DNA of 12,361 bases from the NCBI GenBank assembly GCA_021161685.1, contig JAGHAD010000115.1, positions 1 to 12,361 on the forward strand, read 5' to 3'. This document shows, in pieces, positions 1-7,240 of this stretch. This stretch comes from Thermoplasmata archaeon. Its GTDB lineage: Archaea > Thermoplasmatota > E2 > DHVEG-1 > B18-G2. The notes below the pieces were generated by a model, which did no database searches, had not been told where the DNA came from, and saw only the letters and a program-made list of their open reading frames with translations. Both the position numbers and the translations under genes were made by a program. Each line of letters opens with the position of its first letter. Within the stretch, counting starts at the first letter, position 1.

Positions 1-33
1 ACGATAGATTTTTCTTTTAGCAAATCTCTTAAC

Positions 34-93
34 AATTGCACCCCATTCCCCTCCATTGGATATCACCCCGAGCAAGAGGAATGGGGTGCAATT
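34..93. terminator. Perfect 16-bp inverted repeat, terminator-like
   Basis: Positions 34-49 (AATTGCACCCCATTCC) are exactly repeated in inverted orientation at 78-93, with a 28-nt spacer. Read on the + strand the stem is followed by a U-rich stretch (ATTATTTTTATTCTTTC from 91), which suits a terminator for a gene lying upstream of the window. It sits about 50 bp ahead of the cdc48 promoter, so it would also insulate that promoter. The long spacer is unusual for an intrinsic terminator. A small mobile-element remnant or a structured RNA are alternatives. Confidence 0.45.
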
Positions 94-142
94 ATTTTTA
101 TTCTTTCAGGCTAATGTTGACAGCACCTATCATGGACAGAAA

Positions 143-152
143 GTTTTATATT
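143..152 (+). promoter_or_regulatory. TATA-box promoter of the cdc48 operon
   Basis: GTTTTATATT is a good archaeal TATA element. Its centre lies about 43 bp before the ATG at 190, which puts transcription start near 172-175 and gives a short leader that would contain the purine-rich GGAAGGGG (173-180) as ribosome binding site. The location is inferred from sequence and spacing alone. Confidence 0.5.
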
Positions 153-189
153 CAACAGGTTTTATGTGAGTTGGAAGGGGTAGTGAAAG

Positions 190-2400
190 ATGGTGGAAAG
201 GGAAGTACTACTAAAGGTAGCGGAGGCTTTCCAGCAAGATGTGGGTTATGGAAGAGCGAGGCTTGACACCGAAACCAGGATAGAACTTGATCTCTCCATA
301 GGAGATATAGTTGAGATAAGAGGAGGAAAGACCACCGCAGCTACAGTTTGGAGAGCTCATCCAAACGATGAAGGAAAGAAGATAATAAGGATCGACAATT
401 TGACCAGAAAAAATGCAAAGGTATCCATAGGAGATTCCGTAAGGGTAAGAAAGGCTGAAGTTAGGGAAGCTACAGAAGTTGTTCTTGCCCCACTAATATC
501 GGAGGGGCAGCAGGTTAGATTTGGTGTTGGGATAGAGAACTTAGTGAGAAAAGGCTTATTGAGGAGACCCATAGTTAAGGGAGATACTGTCATTATTCCC
601 GGTATAGCTCTCTTTGGTAGTTCTCTGCCGTTTGGCGTGATCAATACATCCCCCAGAGGCATAGTTTTGATAACTGAAAATACAAGGTTAATAGTGAAAG
701 AAGAGCCTCCATCTATAGCAGAGCTTGAGGCACCTAGAGTAAGCTATGAGGACATAGGAGGGTTACATGAAGAGCTTCTCAAGGTTAGAGAGATGATAGA
801 ACTCCCACTAAAACATCCTGAATTGTTTGATAGGTTGGGTATAGATCCTCCAAAAGGGGTTCTGCTCCATGGACCTCCAGGGACGGGTAAAACTTTAATA
901 GCAAAGGCGGTAGCTAATGAATCTGGTGCAAGCTTCTATACCATAAATGGTCCGGAGATAATGAGCAAGTTCTACGGACAAAGCGAGGAAAACCTGAGAA
1001 AGGTTTTCCAGGAAGCTGAGAAAAATGCTCCTTCCATCATATTTATTGATGAGATAGATGCGATTGCACCAAAGAGAAGCGAGGTTCACGGAGAAGTCGA
1101 AAGGAGGGTAGTGTCTCAACTTCTAACGTTGATGGATGGACTAAAGGGAAGGGGTAAGGTTATTGTTATCGGTGCAACGAATCTACCAGACATGCTCGAC
1201 CCGGCTCTCAGGAGACCAGGGAGGTTTGACAGGGAAATAAGAATAGGTGTACCGGACAGGAATGGAAGGAAGGAAATTCTCCAGATCCACACCAGGAGTA
1301 TGCCAAAGAGTAAGGACTTTGATATAGACTACCTTGCAGATGTTACGCACGGCTTCGTTGGAGCTGATCTAGCTGCCCTTGCTAGGGAGGCTGCCATGAA
1401 TGCCTTGAGAAGATACTTGCCACAGATAGACCTTGATAAGCCCATACCGACAGAAGTCCTAGAAAAAATGGAAGTAACCATGGAAGATTTCAAGAAGGCT
1501 TTGAAAGATATAGAACCCTCTGCAATTAGAGAATTCTTCGTGGAGGTTCCAAAGGTCACATGGAATGATATAGGCGGACTGGAAGACGTAAAACAAGCTT
1601 TGAGGGAAGCTGTGGAATGGCCTCTTGAAAGACCAGATGCATTCAAAAGGATGGGTATTAAGCCTCCAAGAGGTATACTTCTGTACGGTCCTCCGGGCAC
1701 TGGAAAAACTCTCCTTGCGAAAGCCGTGGCAAATGAGTCCAGTGCAAACTTCCTATCTATTAAAGGTCCCGAAATCCTTAGTAAGTGGGTTGGTGAAAGT
1801 GAGAAAGCTATAAGAGAGCTGTTCAAGAGAGCGAAACAGGTTGCTCCTTCCATTGTTTTCTTGGATGAACTCGATGCAATTGCGCCGAGAAGAGGTACAT
1901 ACTCTGGCTCTCACGTTACAGAGAGTATAGTCAACCAACTATTGACAAGTATTGATGGCTTAGAGAGCATGGAGGGTGTTGTAGTAATCGGCGCCACAAA
2001 CAGACCTGATATCATAGATCCTGGCCTGCTTAGACCTGGAAGATTCGATAGACTGATTCTCGTACCTCCTCCAGATAAAAAAGCAAGGTTAGAGATACTG
2101 AAGATCCATACGCGTGATATGCCATTGGGTGATGACGTCGATCTAAACGATATAGCGGAAAGAACTGAAGGTTACTCCGGAGCAGACCTCGAAGCTCTGT
2201 GTAGAGAAGCAGCGATGACGGCTCTGAGAGAAAATAAGGATGCAAGGAAAGTACATTTGGATCACTTTGAGAAAGCTTTTAAGGTAATCAAAGGAAGCAT
2301 AACTAAGGATATGATAGACTATTATAAGAAGGTAGGAGAGGAGTTGAGTAGCAGGATCGGCAAAAAGGATTTAAAAGAAATAGAAGTTCAGTACCTCTAA
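190..2400 (+). CDS. cdc48: Cdc48/VAT-type AAA+ ATPase (p97/VCP homologue)
   Basis: This is the 736-residue archaeal Cdc48 unfoldase, a cytoplasmic hexamer that uses ATP to unfold proteins and pass them to the 20S proteasome or to remodel complexes. The N-domain (about 1-185) has the double-psi barrel start and the second sub-barrel typical of VAT. D1 has Walker A GPPGTGKT at 228-235, Walker B with D287/E288, sensor Asn331 and arginine fingers in RRPGRFDR (341-348). D2 has Walker A at 500-507, Walker B FLDE (D559/E560) and LRPGRFDR (614-621). Both ATP sites look intact. The D1 pore loop reads KFYG and the D2 loop KWVG, aromatic residues suited to substrate grip. The protein ends in QYL, close to but not exactly the HbYX tail that docks on 20S rings. 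The ATG at 190 is preceded by GGAAGGGG. An in-frame GTG directly follows (193), so the first residue is uncertain by one. The gene is 11 bp ahead of the PRC-barrel gene and is probably co-transcribed with it. Confidence 0.97.
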   Translation: MVEREVLLKVAEAFQQDVGYGRARLDTETRIELDLSIGDIVEIRGGKTTAATVWRAHPNDEGKKIIRIDNLTRKNAKVSIGDSVRVRKAEVREATEVVLAPLISEGQQVRFGVGIENLVRKGLLRRPIVKGDTVIIPGIALFGSSLPFGVINTSPRGIVLITENTRLIVKEEPPSIAELEAPRVSYEDIGGLHEELLKVREMIELPLKHPELFDRLGIDPPKGVLLHGPPGTGKTLIAKAVANESGASFYTINGPEIMSKFYGQSEENLRKVFQEAEKNAPSIIFIDEIDAIAPKRSEVHGEVERRVVSQLLTLMDGLKGRGKVIVIGATNLPDMLDPALRRPGRFDREIRIGVPDRNGRKEILQIHTRSMPKSKDFDIDYLADVTHGFVGADLAALAREAAMNALRRYLPQIDLDKPIPTEVLEKMEVTMEDFKKALKDIEPSAIREFFVEVPKVTWNDIGGLEDVKQALREAVEWPLERPDAFKRMGIKPPRGILLYGPPGTGKTLLAKAVANESSANFLSIKGPEILSKWVGESEKAIRELFKRAKQVAPSIVFLDELDAIAPRRGTYSGSHVTESIVNQLLTSIDGLESMEGVVVIGATNRPDIIDPGLLRPGRFDRLILVPPPDKKARLEILKIHTRDMPLGDDVDLNDIAERTEGYSGADLEALCREAAMTALRENKDARKVHLDHFEKAFKVIKGSITKDMIDYYKKVGEELSSRIGKKDLKEIEVQYL

Positions 2401-2411
2401 GAGGTGATAAA

Positions 2412-2648
2412 TTGAGGATACTTGAAAACGAATTGAGAGGAAAAACCGTGATGAGCGAAGGAGGATTATTTCTTGGAGTACTAAGAAACATAACTGCAGA
2501 TCTAAAAACTGGAGAACTTAAGAATTTGCTCATAGAGCCTTCTGAAGACATCGATACAAGACTCTACCATATGGATGACAAAGGTCATATAATCCTGGAA
2601 TTCGACACGGTGAAGTCCGTAAGAGATGTCATTATTGTAAAAGACTAG
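2412..2648 (+). CDS. Small single-domain PRC-barrel protein (CdpB-like)
   Basis: This 78-residue protein is essentially one PRC-barrel: a small beta-barrel fold starting RILENELRGKTV and carrying the typical pattern of short strands and turns, with LLIEP near residue 40 and a final DVIIVKD strand. Stand-alone PRC-barrel proteins are widespread in Euryarchaeota. In haloarchaea such proteins (CdpB1/CdpB2) link the FtsZ ring and SepF during cell division, so a division or scaffolding role is a reasonable inference, not shown here. The start is a TTG placed 3 nt after GAGGTGAT (2401-2408), the strongest ribosome site in this stretch. No ATG fits. It follows cdc48 by 11 bp with no terminator between them, suggesting translational coupling or shared expression. 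The stop codon lies one base before an inserted inverted-repeat element. Confidence 0.8.
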   Translation: MRILENELRGKTVMSEGGLFLGVLRNITADLKTGELKNLLIEPSEDIDTRLYHMDDKGHIILEFDTVKSVRDVIIVKD

Positions 2649-2649
2649 A

Positions 2650-2820
2650 CAGACCCCCTTATTTCGTGTGGAAACTTTCTTTATTTTTCAGTAATTTTGG
2701 TCTTCGATTTAGAGATTTAGAAGTTCCATATCCAAATTCTGATAATTTTATTTTTTATTTTAGATAAAAATGAAGTGGAGATATACATCAAAAATGTTCC
2801 ACACGAAATAAGGGGGTCTG
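2650..2820. mobile_element. MITE-like element with perfect 24-bp terminal inverted repeats
   Basis: The 24 bases at 2650-2673 (starting CAGACCCCCTTATTTCG) return exactly inverted at 2797-2820. The pair encloses 123 bp of very AT-rich sequence with no reading frame of note. Long perfect terminal repeats, small size and non-coding AT-rich interior are what a miniature inverted-repeat transposable element looks like. No clear target-site duplication is seen: the flanks are CTAGA on the left and GGCAA on the right. The ends abut the PRC-barrel stop codon on one side and stop 8 bp short of the next TATA box on the other. Read as RNA, the repeats could also act as a bidirectional terminator. Confidence 0.65.
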
Positions 2821-2828
2821 GGCAAAAT

Positions 2829-2838
2829 TAAATTTATA
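2829..2838 (+). promoter_or_regulatory. TATA-box promoter of the secreted Ntn-hydrolase gene
   Basis: TAAATTTATA lies about 27 bp (centre to start codon) ahead of the ATG at 2860. No Shine-Dalgarno sequence is present in between. The geometry predicts a leaderless transcript beginning at or next to the ATG. The box lies just outside the right repeat of the MITE-like element. Confidence 0.55.
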
Positions 2839-2859
2839 GCAAGTGTATTTTAGAATACG

Positions 2860-4371
2860 ATGAAAATATTTGTAATTGCTCTCTTGATTTCCTTCCTGCT
2901 GTTTCCTACAGCTCTAGGATGTAAAGATGTAATTGTTACTGGTGAAGCAACAAAGGATAAGTGCAATCTTTTACTGAAAGTAAGAGATCCAAGTAGAGAA
3001 GGTCCTCAAGTGATTTTCATTGTAAACAAAGGTTATAAATATAGCTATTATCACCCATGGACAGGAAAGAAAATAAACTTTGAAGTGGAGAGGAAATTTT
3101 TGGGTCTTGCAACAAAGGGAGATACTCCACCAAATATAATAAAGGCGGGGGCAGCTCTAAATGATGCGGGAATTGCGTTTGGAGATGCAGATGTACCTTC
3201 ATACTGGATAAATCCAACTAAATATGCTTGGGACGATTTCGATTGGCTGAGGTATGCATATCAGAGTGCAAAGAATGAAGAAGAAGCTATCAACCTTCTA
3301 AAGGAGGTGGTTAAGGATTTGCATGCCCCAAAGATATCTGAAAATCTATTTGTAGTAGGTCCAAAAAAGGCTTATGTAATTGAAGCAGACGTTGTTCATT
3401 TTAAAGCAAAAGAAGTGAAAGGTATCTGTGTTATGTCCAACTATCCAAAAGAACTTTGGAAGTACAGATTGCTAAAGAGGTTTTTCGTTGCATCTTCATT
3501 CGATGAGACGAAGGAAGAGAAAATAGAAAAAGGGAAGGTCATTCGTCTTGGTGCTCTATTTGGCATAAAGATTGTAAAAGTAGAAAAAGAAAGAATTTAC
3601 GTAAAAGAGATACCTTTTGGAGAAAAAACTGCCATTGAAAAAAACAAGGGTAAGGTTGTCGGTCATTTCTGGGTTAAAAATAAAGGAAAATCGATCGTCG
3701 TTAAGTACAAGTATATGGAGTGGGAAGAAAGAATAAAGAAAGAGCTCGAAAGGAAGTACGGAAACATTACGGTGCTAGATCTAATGAAAATATCGAGATT
3801 AACCTCGGAAGACTTAGATGGACTGAGAGGAATGAGCGAAGGGGAGAATAGAGCTGCTGTCATTTTTCATATATCAAAGGGAAATCCAAATCTGAGCTGT
3901 ATGTGGTTTGCTCCCGATCAGTGTGTCAGCATATTCGTTCCGGTACACCTGTGTTCTTCCTTTATCTATGAGCCCTATACAGACGGAACGGTTGCAGAGC
4001 TAGCAAAAGATCTATTGAAGAAATATGGATACAAAGGATTGCTAACCTTCCTGCAGAGGGTAGAGAAAATATTTTTTGAAAAGGTTGAAGAGAAAGAAAG
4101 AGAAGGAAATGAAACAGCAATTTCTTTACTGGATTTTGAGCTACAGAAACAGGCTTATCTAATACAAAAAGTCCTGCTTCACAACGAAAGCTACAAAGAA
4201 AGGTTTGAAAAGATATGGGTAAAAGACTATGAAACATCTCTGGAAAATATGAAAAATCTCTACGAATCGACGAGCGATAGTTATGTTAAGTCCCTTCTGT
4301 CAAGGATAATTTCTAGCATGGAAAAAGTGACAAACGAGAATTTTTCTGAAACACTTTCCATCATAAAGTAG
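2860..4371 (+). CDS. Secreted Ntn-hydrolase, peptidase C69/C45-like
   Basis: The 503-residue protein begins with a clear signal peptide (1-20, MKIF plus a hydrophobic stretch ending TALG), immediately followed by Cys21. The segment CKDVIVTGEATKDKCN, continuing to LLLKVRDPS, matches the start of mature C69 dipeptidases and related C45 acyl-transferases, where the N-terminal Cys is the nucleophile and an Arg-Asp pair (here R42/D43) follows. Further family signs are ALNDAGIAFGDAD (99-111), a VMSNYP segment (191-196) and WFAPDQCVSIFVPVH (349-363). Removal of the signal peptide would itself expose the nucleophile. The last ~110 residues are charged, helical and coiled-coil-like. The product probably acts outside the membrane on peptides or amide-bonded small molecules; the substrate is unknown. 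Cys21 could instead be a lipoprotein site, but ALGC is a poor lipobox. The gene stands alone after the MITE-like element and is visibly richer in A and lysine codons than cdc48. Confidence 0.75.
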   Translation: MKIFVIALLISFLLFPTALGCKDVIVTGEATKDKCNLLLKVRDPSREGPQVIFIVNKGYKYSYYHPWTGKKINFEVERKFLGLATKGDTPPNIIKAGAALNDAGIAFGDADVPSYWINPTKYAWDDFDWLRYAYQSAKNEEEAINLLKEVVKDLHAPKISENLFVVGPKKAYVIEADVVHFKAKEVKGICVMSNYPKELWKYRLLKRFFVASSFDETKEEKIEKGKVIRLGALFGIKIVKVEKERIYVKEIPFGEKTAIEKNKGKVVGHFWVKNKGKSIVVKYKYMEWEERIKKELERKYGNITVLDLMKISRLTSEDLDGLRGMSEGENRAAVIFHISKGNPNLSCMWFAPDQCVSIFVPVHLCSSFIYEPYTDGTVAELAKDLLKKYGYKGLLTFLQRVEKIFFEKVEEKEREGNETAISLLDFELQKQAYLIQKVLLHNESYKERFEKIWVKDYETSLENMKNLYESTSDSYVKSLLSRIISSMEKVTNENFSETLSIIK

Positions 4372-4377
4372 TAAACG

Positions 4378-4389
4378 TTATAAATTTAT
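4378..4389 (+). promoter_or_regulatory. TATA box overlapping a palindrome, promoter of the regulator-ABC operon
   Basis: TTATAAATTTAT contains the perfect 10-bp palindrome ATAAATTTAT (4380-4389), and AACGTT, also palindromic, sits next to it at 4374-4379. It is placed about 24 bp ahead of the ATG at 4408 and is the only promoter-like sequence for the next four genes. Since the first gene is a DNA-binding regulator, the dyad may double as its operator. That is inference, because AT-rich TATA boxes are often palindromic by chance. Confidence 0.45.
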
Positions 4390-4407
4390 TTTTGTATGGA
4401 GGTTAAC

Positions 4408-4848
4408 ATGACCTTCGAGATAAGGGTTGTAAGCAATACCCCTCTTACGGGGGAGAAAGATCTAGAGACGGCTCTGAAAACATTTCTTTACCAAATAGGC
4501 TATCTCAATAAAGGTTCGGATCCAGAAATACCATACAAAATTTTCTTTGAATTTTTCATAAAGAGACCCGATAAAGCATGGATGGTAGAAGAGATATCAA
4601 GTGAGCTGAAGGTATCAAAACCCACTGTTTACAGGCATTTAAACAAACTGAAAGGTCTAGATATAGTAGAGGATGTTCAGATAATTGATCAATCCGGGCA
4701 GAACAAAAAAGGTTACAGATTAAGGTATGGGAACTTTGAAAAGGCATGGAGCTTTGTGGAAGCTCATTTAAAAGTTGCCATTGAAAACTATGCAAAGACC
4801 GTTGAGCACATCCAAAAGCTTATAGATGAGAGGGGTGGGAAGCTGTGA
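4408..4848 (+). CDS. Winged helix-turn-helix transcriptional regulator
   Basis: This 146-residue protein has a helix-turn-helix at about 58-82 (WMVEEISSELKVSKPTVYRH then LNKLK), a beta wing at 85-108 and a long amphipathic C-terminal helix (109-142) likely used for dimerisation. This is the layout of ArsR/MarR/TrmB-like archaeal regulators. The first ~50 residues form a helical N-extension without known sensor motifs, and no metal-binding cysteines are present. I chose the ATG at 4408 because GGAGGT lies 4 nt before it. An in-frame ATG at 4396 would add four residues but place the ribosome site inside the gene. The gene heads an operon with a small beta-rich protein and an ABC exporter, and overlaps the next gene by 4 bp (GTGA). 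It probably controls that operon, responding to an unknown signal. Confidence 0.8.
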   Translation: MTFEIRVVSNTPLTGEKDLETALKTFLYQIGYLNKGSDPEIPYKIFFEFFIKRPDKAWMVEEISSELKVSKPTVYRHLNKLKGLDIVEDVQIIDQSGQNKKGYRLRYGNFEKAWSFVEAHLKVAIENYAKTVEHIQKLIDERGGKL

Positions 4849-5120
4849 AAAACAAGAGAGGGATACAGCTAATCGAAGGCTCCAAATATAGGGTTCTGTC
4901 TGTTGGGGCTAAGGATACACTCATGGAGACGGAAGGCGTATTTAGAGGGTACGCAACTTTGGGAATAGACGAGGTTGGCATTTGCATAGAGCGTCAGAGG
5001 GGGAGAAAGAAAAACATAAGGATAATACCCCTTCATGCCATCCTTGCTATAGATGTGCTAGCAGAAGCAAAGAAAAACCTAGAAGTAGAATCGAAAGAGA
5101 CGGAACACTACTATGGATAA
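4845..5120 (+). CDS. Small conserved-looking protein, possibly Sm-like beta-barrel
   Basis: I do not recognise this 91-residue protein with certainty. Residues 6-72 are predicted alternating beta strands with glycines at turns (VLSVGAKDTLMETEGVFRGY, then GIDEVGICIER), a basic loop RQRGRKKNIR (50-59), and IIPLHAILAIDVL. The order of a GVFRGYATLGID stretch followed by a basic loop and an ...ILAID strand recalls the Sm1/Sm2 arrangement of Lsm proteins, but the match is weak. The C-terminus is a charged helical tail. It starts at a GTG whose GTGA overlaps the regulator's stop, and its own end overlaps the ABC ATPase start by 8 bp, so its expression is coupled to both. With no signal peptide it is cytoplasmic. 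It could be an accessory to the regulator or an RNA- or ligand-binding adaptor. Confidence 0.7.
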   Translation: MKNKRGIQLIEGSKYRVLSVGAKDTLMETEGVFRGYATLGIDEVGICIERQRGRKKNIRIIPLHAILAIDVLAEAKKNLEVESKETEHYYG

Positions 5121-5811
5121 GCCAATAGTAAGGCTTGAGAAGGTAACAAGAGTATATGAGGAATATGGAAAAAAAGTGATAGCCCTAAGAGAAATTTCCC
5201 TCGATATTTTCCCGGGAGAATTTGTTTGTATCGTTGGTCCTTCTGGCTCCGGAAAATCGACCTTACTGTACTGCATGGGTCTTCTCGATAGACCAACCCA
5301 TGGAAGGATTTACGTAGAGGGAAAGGACACTTCTAAGTTAACCGGTAAGGAAGTTGCAGATTTCAGGGGGAAAAGGATGGGTTTCATATTCCAAAACTAC
5401 AACCTCATACCTAGGCTAAGCGCCCTAGAAAACGTAATGCTTCCAGCTATAATAGCTGGTAAGAAACCAAAGGAAGTTAAGAACAAAGCAAGGCAACTTT
5501 TGCAGAACGTGGGGTTAAGTCATAGAGAAAATCATAGAAGTATAAGCTTATCATGCGGGGAACAGCAGAGAGTGGCTATAGCTAGGGCTTTAATAAATGA
5601 TCCAGTAATCATACTGGCAGACGAACCTACTGGAGCATTAGATAGTGAGAACAGTAAAGAAATAATGGAATTGCTAAAGGGGATAAATGAGACCAGGAAA
5701 GTAGCTGTGGTTACGGTAACCCATGATCAATCCATTTCTTCGTATGGTGACAGAATAATCACCATCAGGGATGGAACGATCGTATCAGATAACTATGGGA
5801 ATAAGTGCTAG
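5113..5811 (+). CDS. ABC transporter ATP-binding protein, LolD/MacB type
   Basis: This 232-residue cytoplasmic ATPase drives the adjacent permease. Motifs in order are Walker A GPSGSGKST (42-50), Q-loop Gln94 in FIFQNYNLIP, signature LSCGEQQR (146-153), Walker B VIILADEPTGALD (D170/E171) and H-loop His204 in VTHD. FIFQNYNLIP, LSxGEQQRVAIARAL and ADEPTGALD are hallmarks of the MacB/LolD/FtsE group. The signature carries Cys148 in place of the usual first glycine of LSGGE, and the residues before it (NHRSIS) lack the usual P.Q/E pattern. The start ATG lies inside the end of the preceding gene (8-bp overlap). The 3' end overlaps the permease gene, so the two subunits are probably translated in coupling. 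Confidence 0.93.
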   Translation: MDKPIVRLEKVTRVYEEYGKKVIALREISLDIFPGEFVCIVGPSGSGKSTLLYCMGLLDRPTHGRIYVEGKDTSKLTGKEVADFRGKRMGFIFQNYNLIPRLSALENVMLPAIIAGKKPKEVKNKARQLLQNVGLSHRENHRSISLSCGEQQRVAIARALINDPVIILADEPTGALDSENSKEIMELLKGINETRKVAVVTVTHDQSISSYGDRIITIRDGTIVSDNYGNKC

Positions 5812-7240
5812 ATTTGCCCTCGGAGAAATTAAGGAACACAAAATCATTTACACCATCATCATACTAGTCATAGCCCTCACGATGTCATCTTTTCTTCTAG
5901 AAAATGCATACCTCAGCTACATGATGCAAGTTGTTAATGAAACTACAAAGCTCGTTACTTGTGATGCGGTAATAACAAATGGAGATTGCGATATAAGAGA
6001 CATCTACGGAAGCGAAACAACAATTATGCATGCGGGGAAAATAGCTAGGGCAATAGAGGAAAAGTTGCCTGGATATAAAGCTGCTGTAAGGGTAACTGCA
6101 CAAGCTACGTACGGCATAGGCTCTAAAGAAGAACCCGCAGATGGCTGTACGTTACAGGGCATAGATCCAGTAAATGATCCAGATGCAGATTCTTTGAGGA
6201 GGAAAATCGTCAAGGGAAGATTCTTTGATGAAAGTGATGATTTTTTGAGGGGGCATACTCCAATGTACATTAAGCTGAGAGTTCCTGGCAACTTACCAGA
6301 TATTATTTACGGCTCTGCTCAGAGAATACTAGTAAAAGAAAAGCCTTATCCCGTAATTGCTGGGCTTGCTGCATCGAAGGTGCATCCCTCTATCATTGAT
6401 GTTGGTAAAGAGCTGGATTTATTGATAAGCATGGAACCTAGGGGAACGAGCTATGCTGCGGTTAGGGTAAAGATAATAGGGCTTTATGAAAGCGGGACAC
6501 CAACTGCAGATGCAATGATATGGTTCATGCATGCCGATTCTCTCAGGGAAATAAAGGGATATGGTAACATAACTGGAAAGGAGTGGAAGATACCTGGAAT
6601 CGGTGCGGTAAGGGGTTTCAATCCCATAGAGGTCAATAGGAATATAGGGGATGTCGTGGTTGTGGATGCTCCAGAAAAGTGCGACTACCTCGATCCATTT
6701 GGAGAGTCAAAGAAAATTAAGGAAAATTTAAGAAAAGCAATTCCCGCCAACATGAACATATTTACGTGGCATGATTTCCTTGTATTCGTTGCCGGTTCTA
6801 TGCAGGATACCATAACATTTCTAATATGGGGTAGCATGGCGGTAACCCTTTTACTCTGCGCTTTTGCAATAAAGTATGTGATGGATTCGATCATAATCAG
6901 AAAAACTAGGGAAATAGGAACCTTGAAAGCACTTGGAGCGAGGGACAGAACGATTTTCAAAATATTCATGTATCAGGGCATATTCATAGGCTCTTTATCG
7001 GGCATAGCTGGTCTCTTAATATCCTTCTTAGTGATAAACTTGGTAAACATGTACGAGGTAAAGGTAGAATTTATAGCTGGCACACAGTTAAAGGTTGGTT
7101 TTGTTTTAGACTGGTTTACCATAGCAGTGGTTGTTCTCGTCCCCATCCTGCTATCGATAGCCTCTGCCTCCATACCAGCGAAGAAAGCTTCTAGCATGGC
7201 ACCGGTTGAAGCACTGAGGAAGGGTGAAACCTATCTTTAG
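5795..7240 (+). CDS. ABC transporter permease, FtsX/MacB family
   Basis: The 481-residue membrane protein has the four-helix layout of this family: TM1 about 17-36, a large extracytoplasmic domain of about 300 residues, then TM2 339-363, TM3 391-417 and TM4 440-460. The family signature TREIGTLKALGARDRTIF (371-388) between TM2 and TM3 contacts the ATPase, and the tail PAKKASSMAPVEALRKGE (461-478) is equally typical. Such proteins work by mechanotransmission on extracytoplasmic substrates rather than by forming a simple channel. The outer domain holds four cysteines (56, 65, 118, 296) that could form disulfides. I preferred the ATG at 5795, which gives a normal short cytoplasmic helix (MGISARFALGEIKEHK). 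An ATG at 5771 would add eight residues and enlarge the overlap with the ATPase gene to 41 bp. Neither start has a clear ribosome site. No membrane-fusion adaptor gene is nearby. Its TAG overlaps the convergent orc1/cdc6 stop. Confidence 0.9.
   Translation: MGISARFALGEIKEHKIIYTIIILVIALTMSSFLLENAYLSYMMQVVNETTKLVTCDAVITNGDCDIRDIYGSETTIMHAGKIARAIEEKLPGYKAAVRVTAQATYGIGSKEEPADGCTLQGIDPVNDPDADSLRRKIVKGRFFDESDDFLRGHTPMYIKLRVPGNLPDIIYGSAQRILVKEKPYPVIAGLAASKVHPSIIDVGKELDLLISMEPRGTSYAAVRVKIIGLYESGTPTADAMIWFMHADSLREIKGYGNITGKEWKIPGIGAVRGFNPIEVNRNIGDVVVVDAPEKCDYLDPFGESKKIKENLRKAIPANMNIFTWHDFLVFVAGSMQDTITFLIWGSMAVTLLLCAFAIKYVMDSIIIRKTREIGTLKALGARDRTIFKIFMYQGIFIGSLSGIAGLLISFLVINLVNMYEVKVEFIAGTQLKVGFVLDWFTIAVVVLVPILLSIASASIPAKKASSMAPVEALRKGETYL

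Noticed and set aside
36..266. Reading frame of 76 codons overlapping the cdc48 start
   Set aside because: It runs through the inverted repeat, the promoter and the cdc48 N-terminus in another frame, has no ribosome site and shows no protein-like composition.
1329..1853. Long - strand frame of 174 codons inside cdc48
   Set aside because: It is antisense to the conserved D1/D2 coding region and is explained by codon bias there.
2303..2551. - strand frame across the cdc48/PRC-barrel junction
   Set aside because: It is the antisense of two well-supported genes, and no promoter or ribosome site is visible.
2650..2820. Full insertion sequence
   Set aside because: The 123-bp interior is too short for a transposase and has no open frame, so only a non-autonomous element is supported.
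4396..4407. Earlier ATG for the winged-helix regulator
   Set aside because: Using it would put the strong GGAGGT site inside the coding region; the ATG at 4408 has correct spacing from that site.
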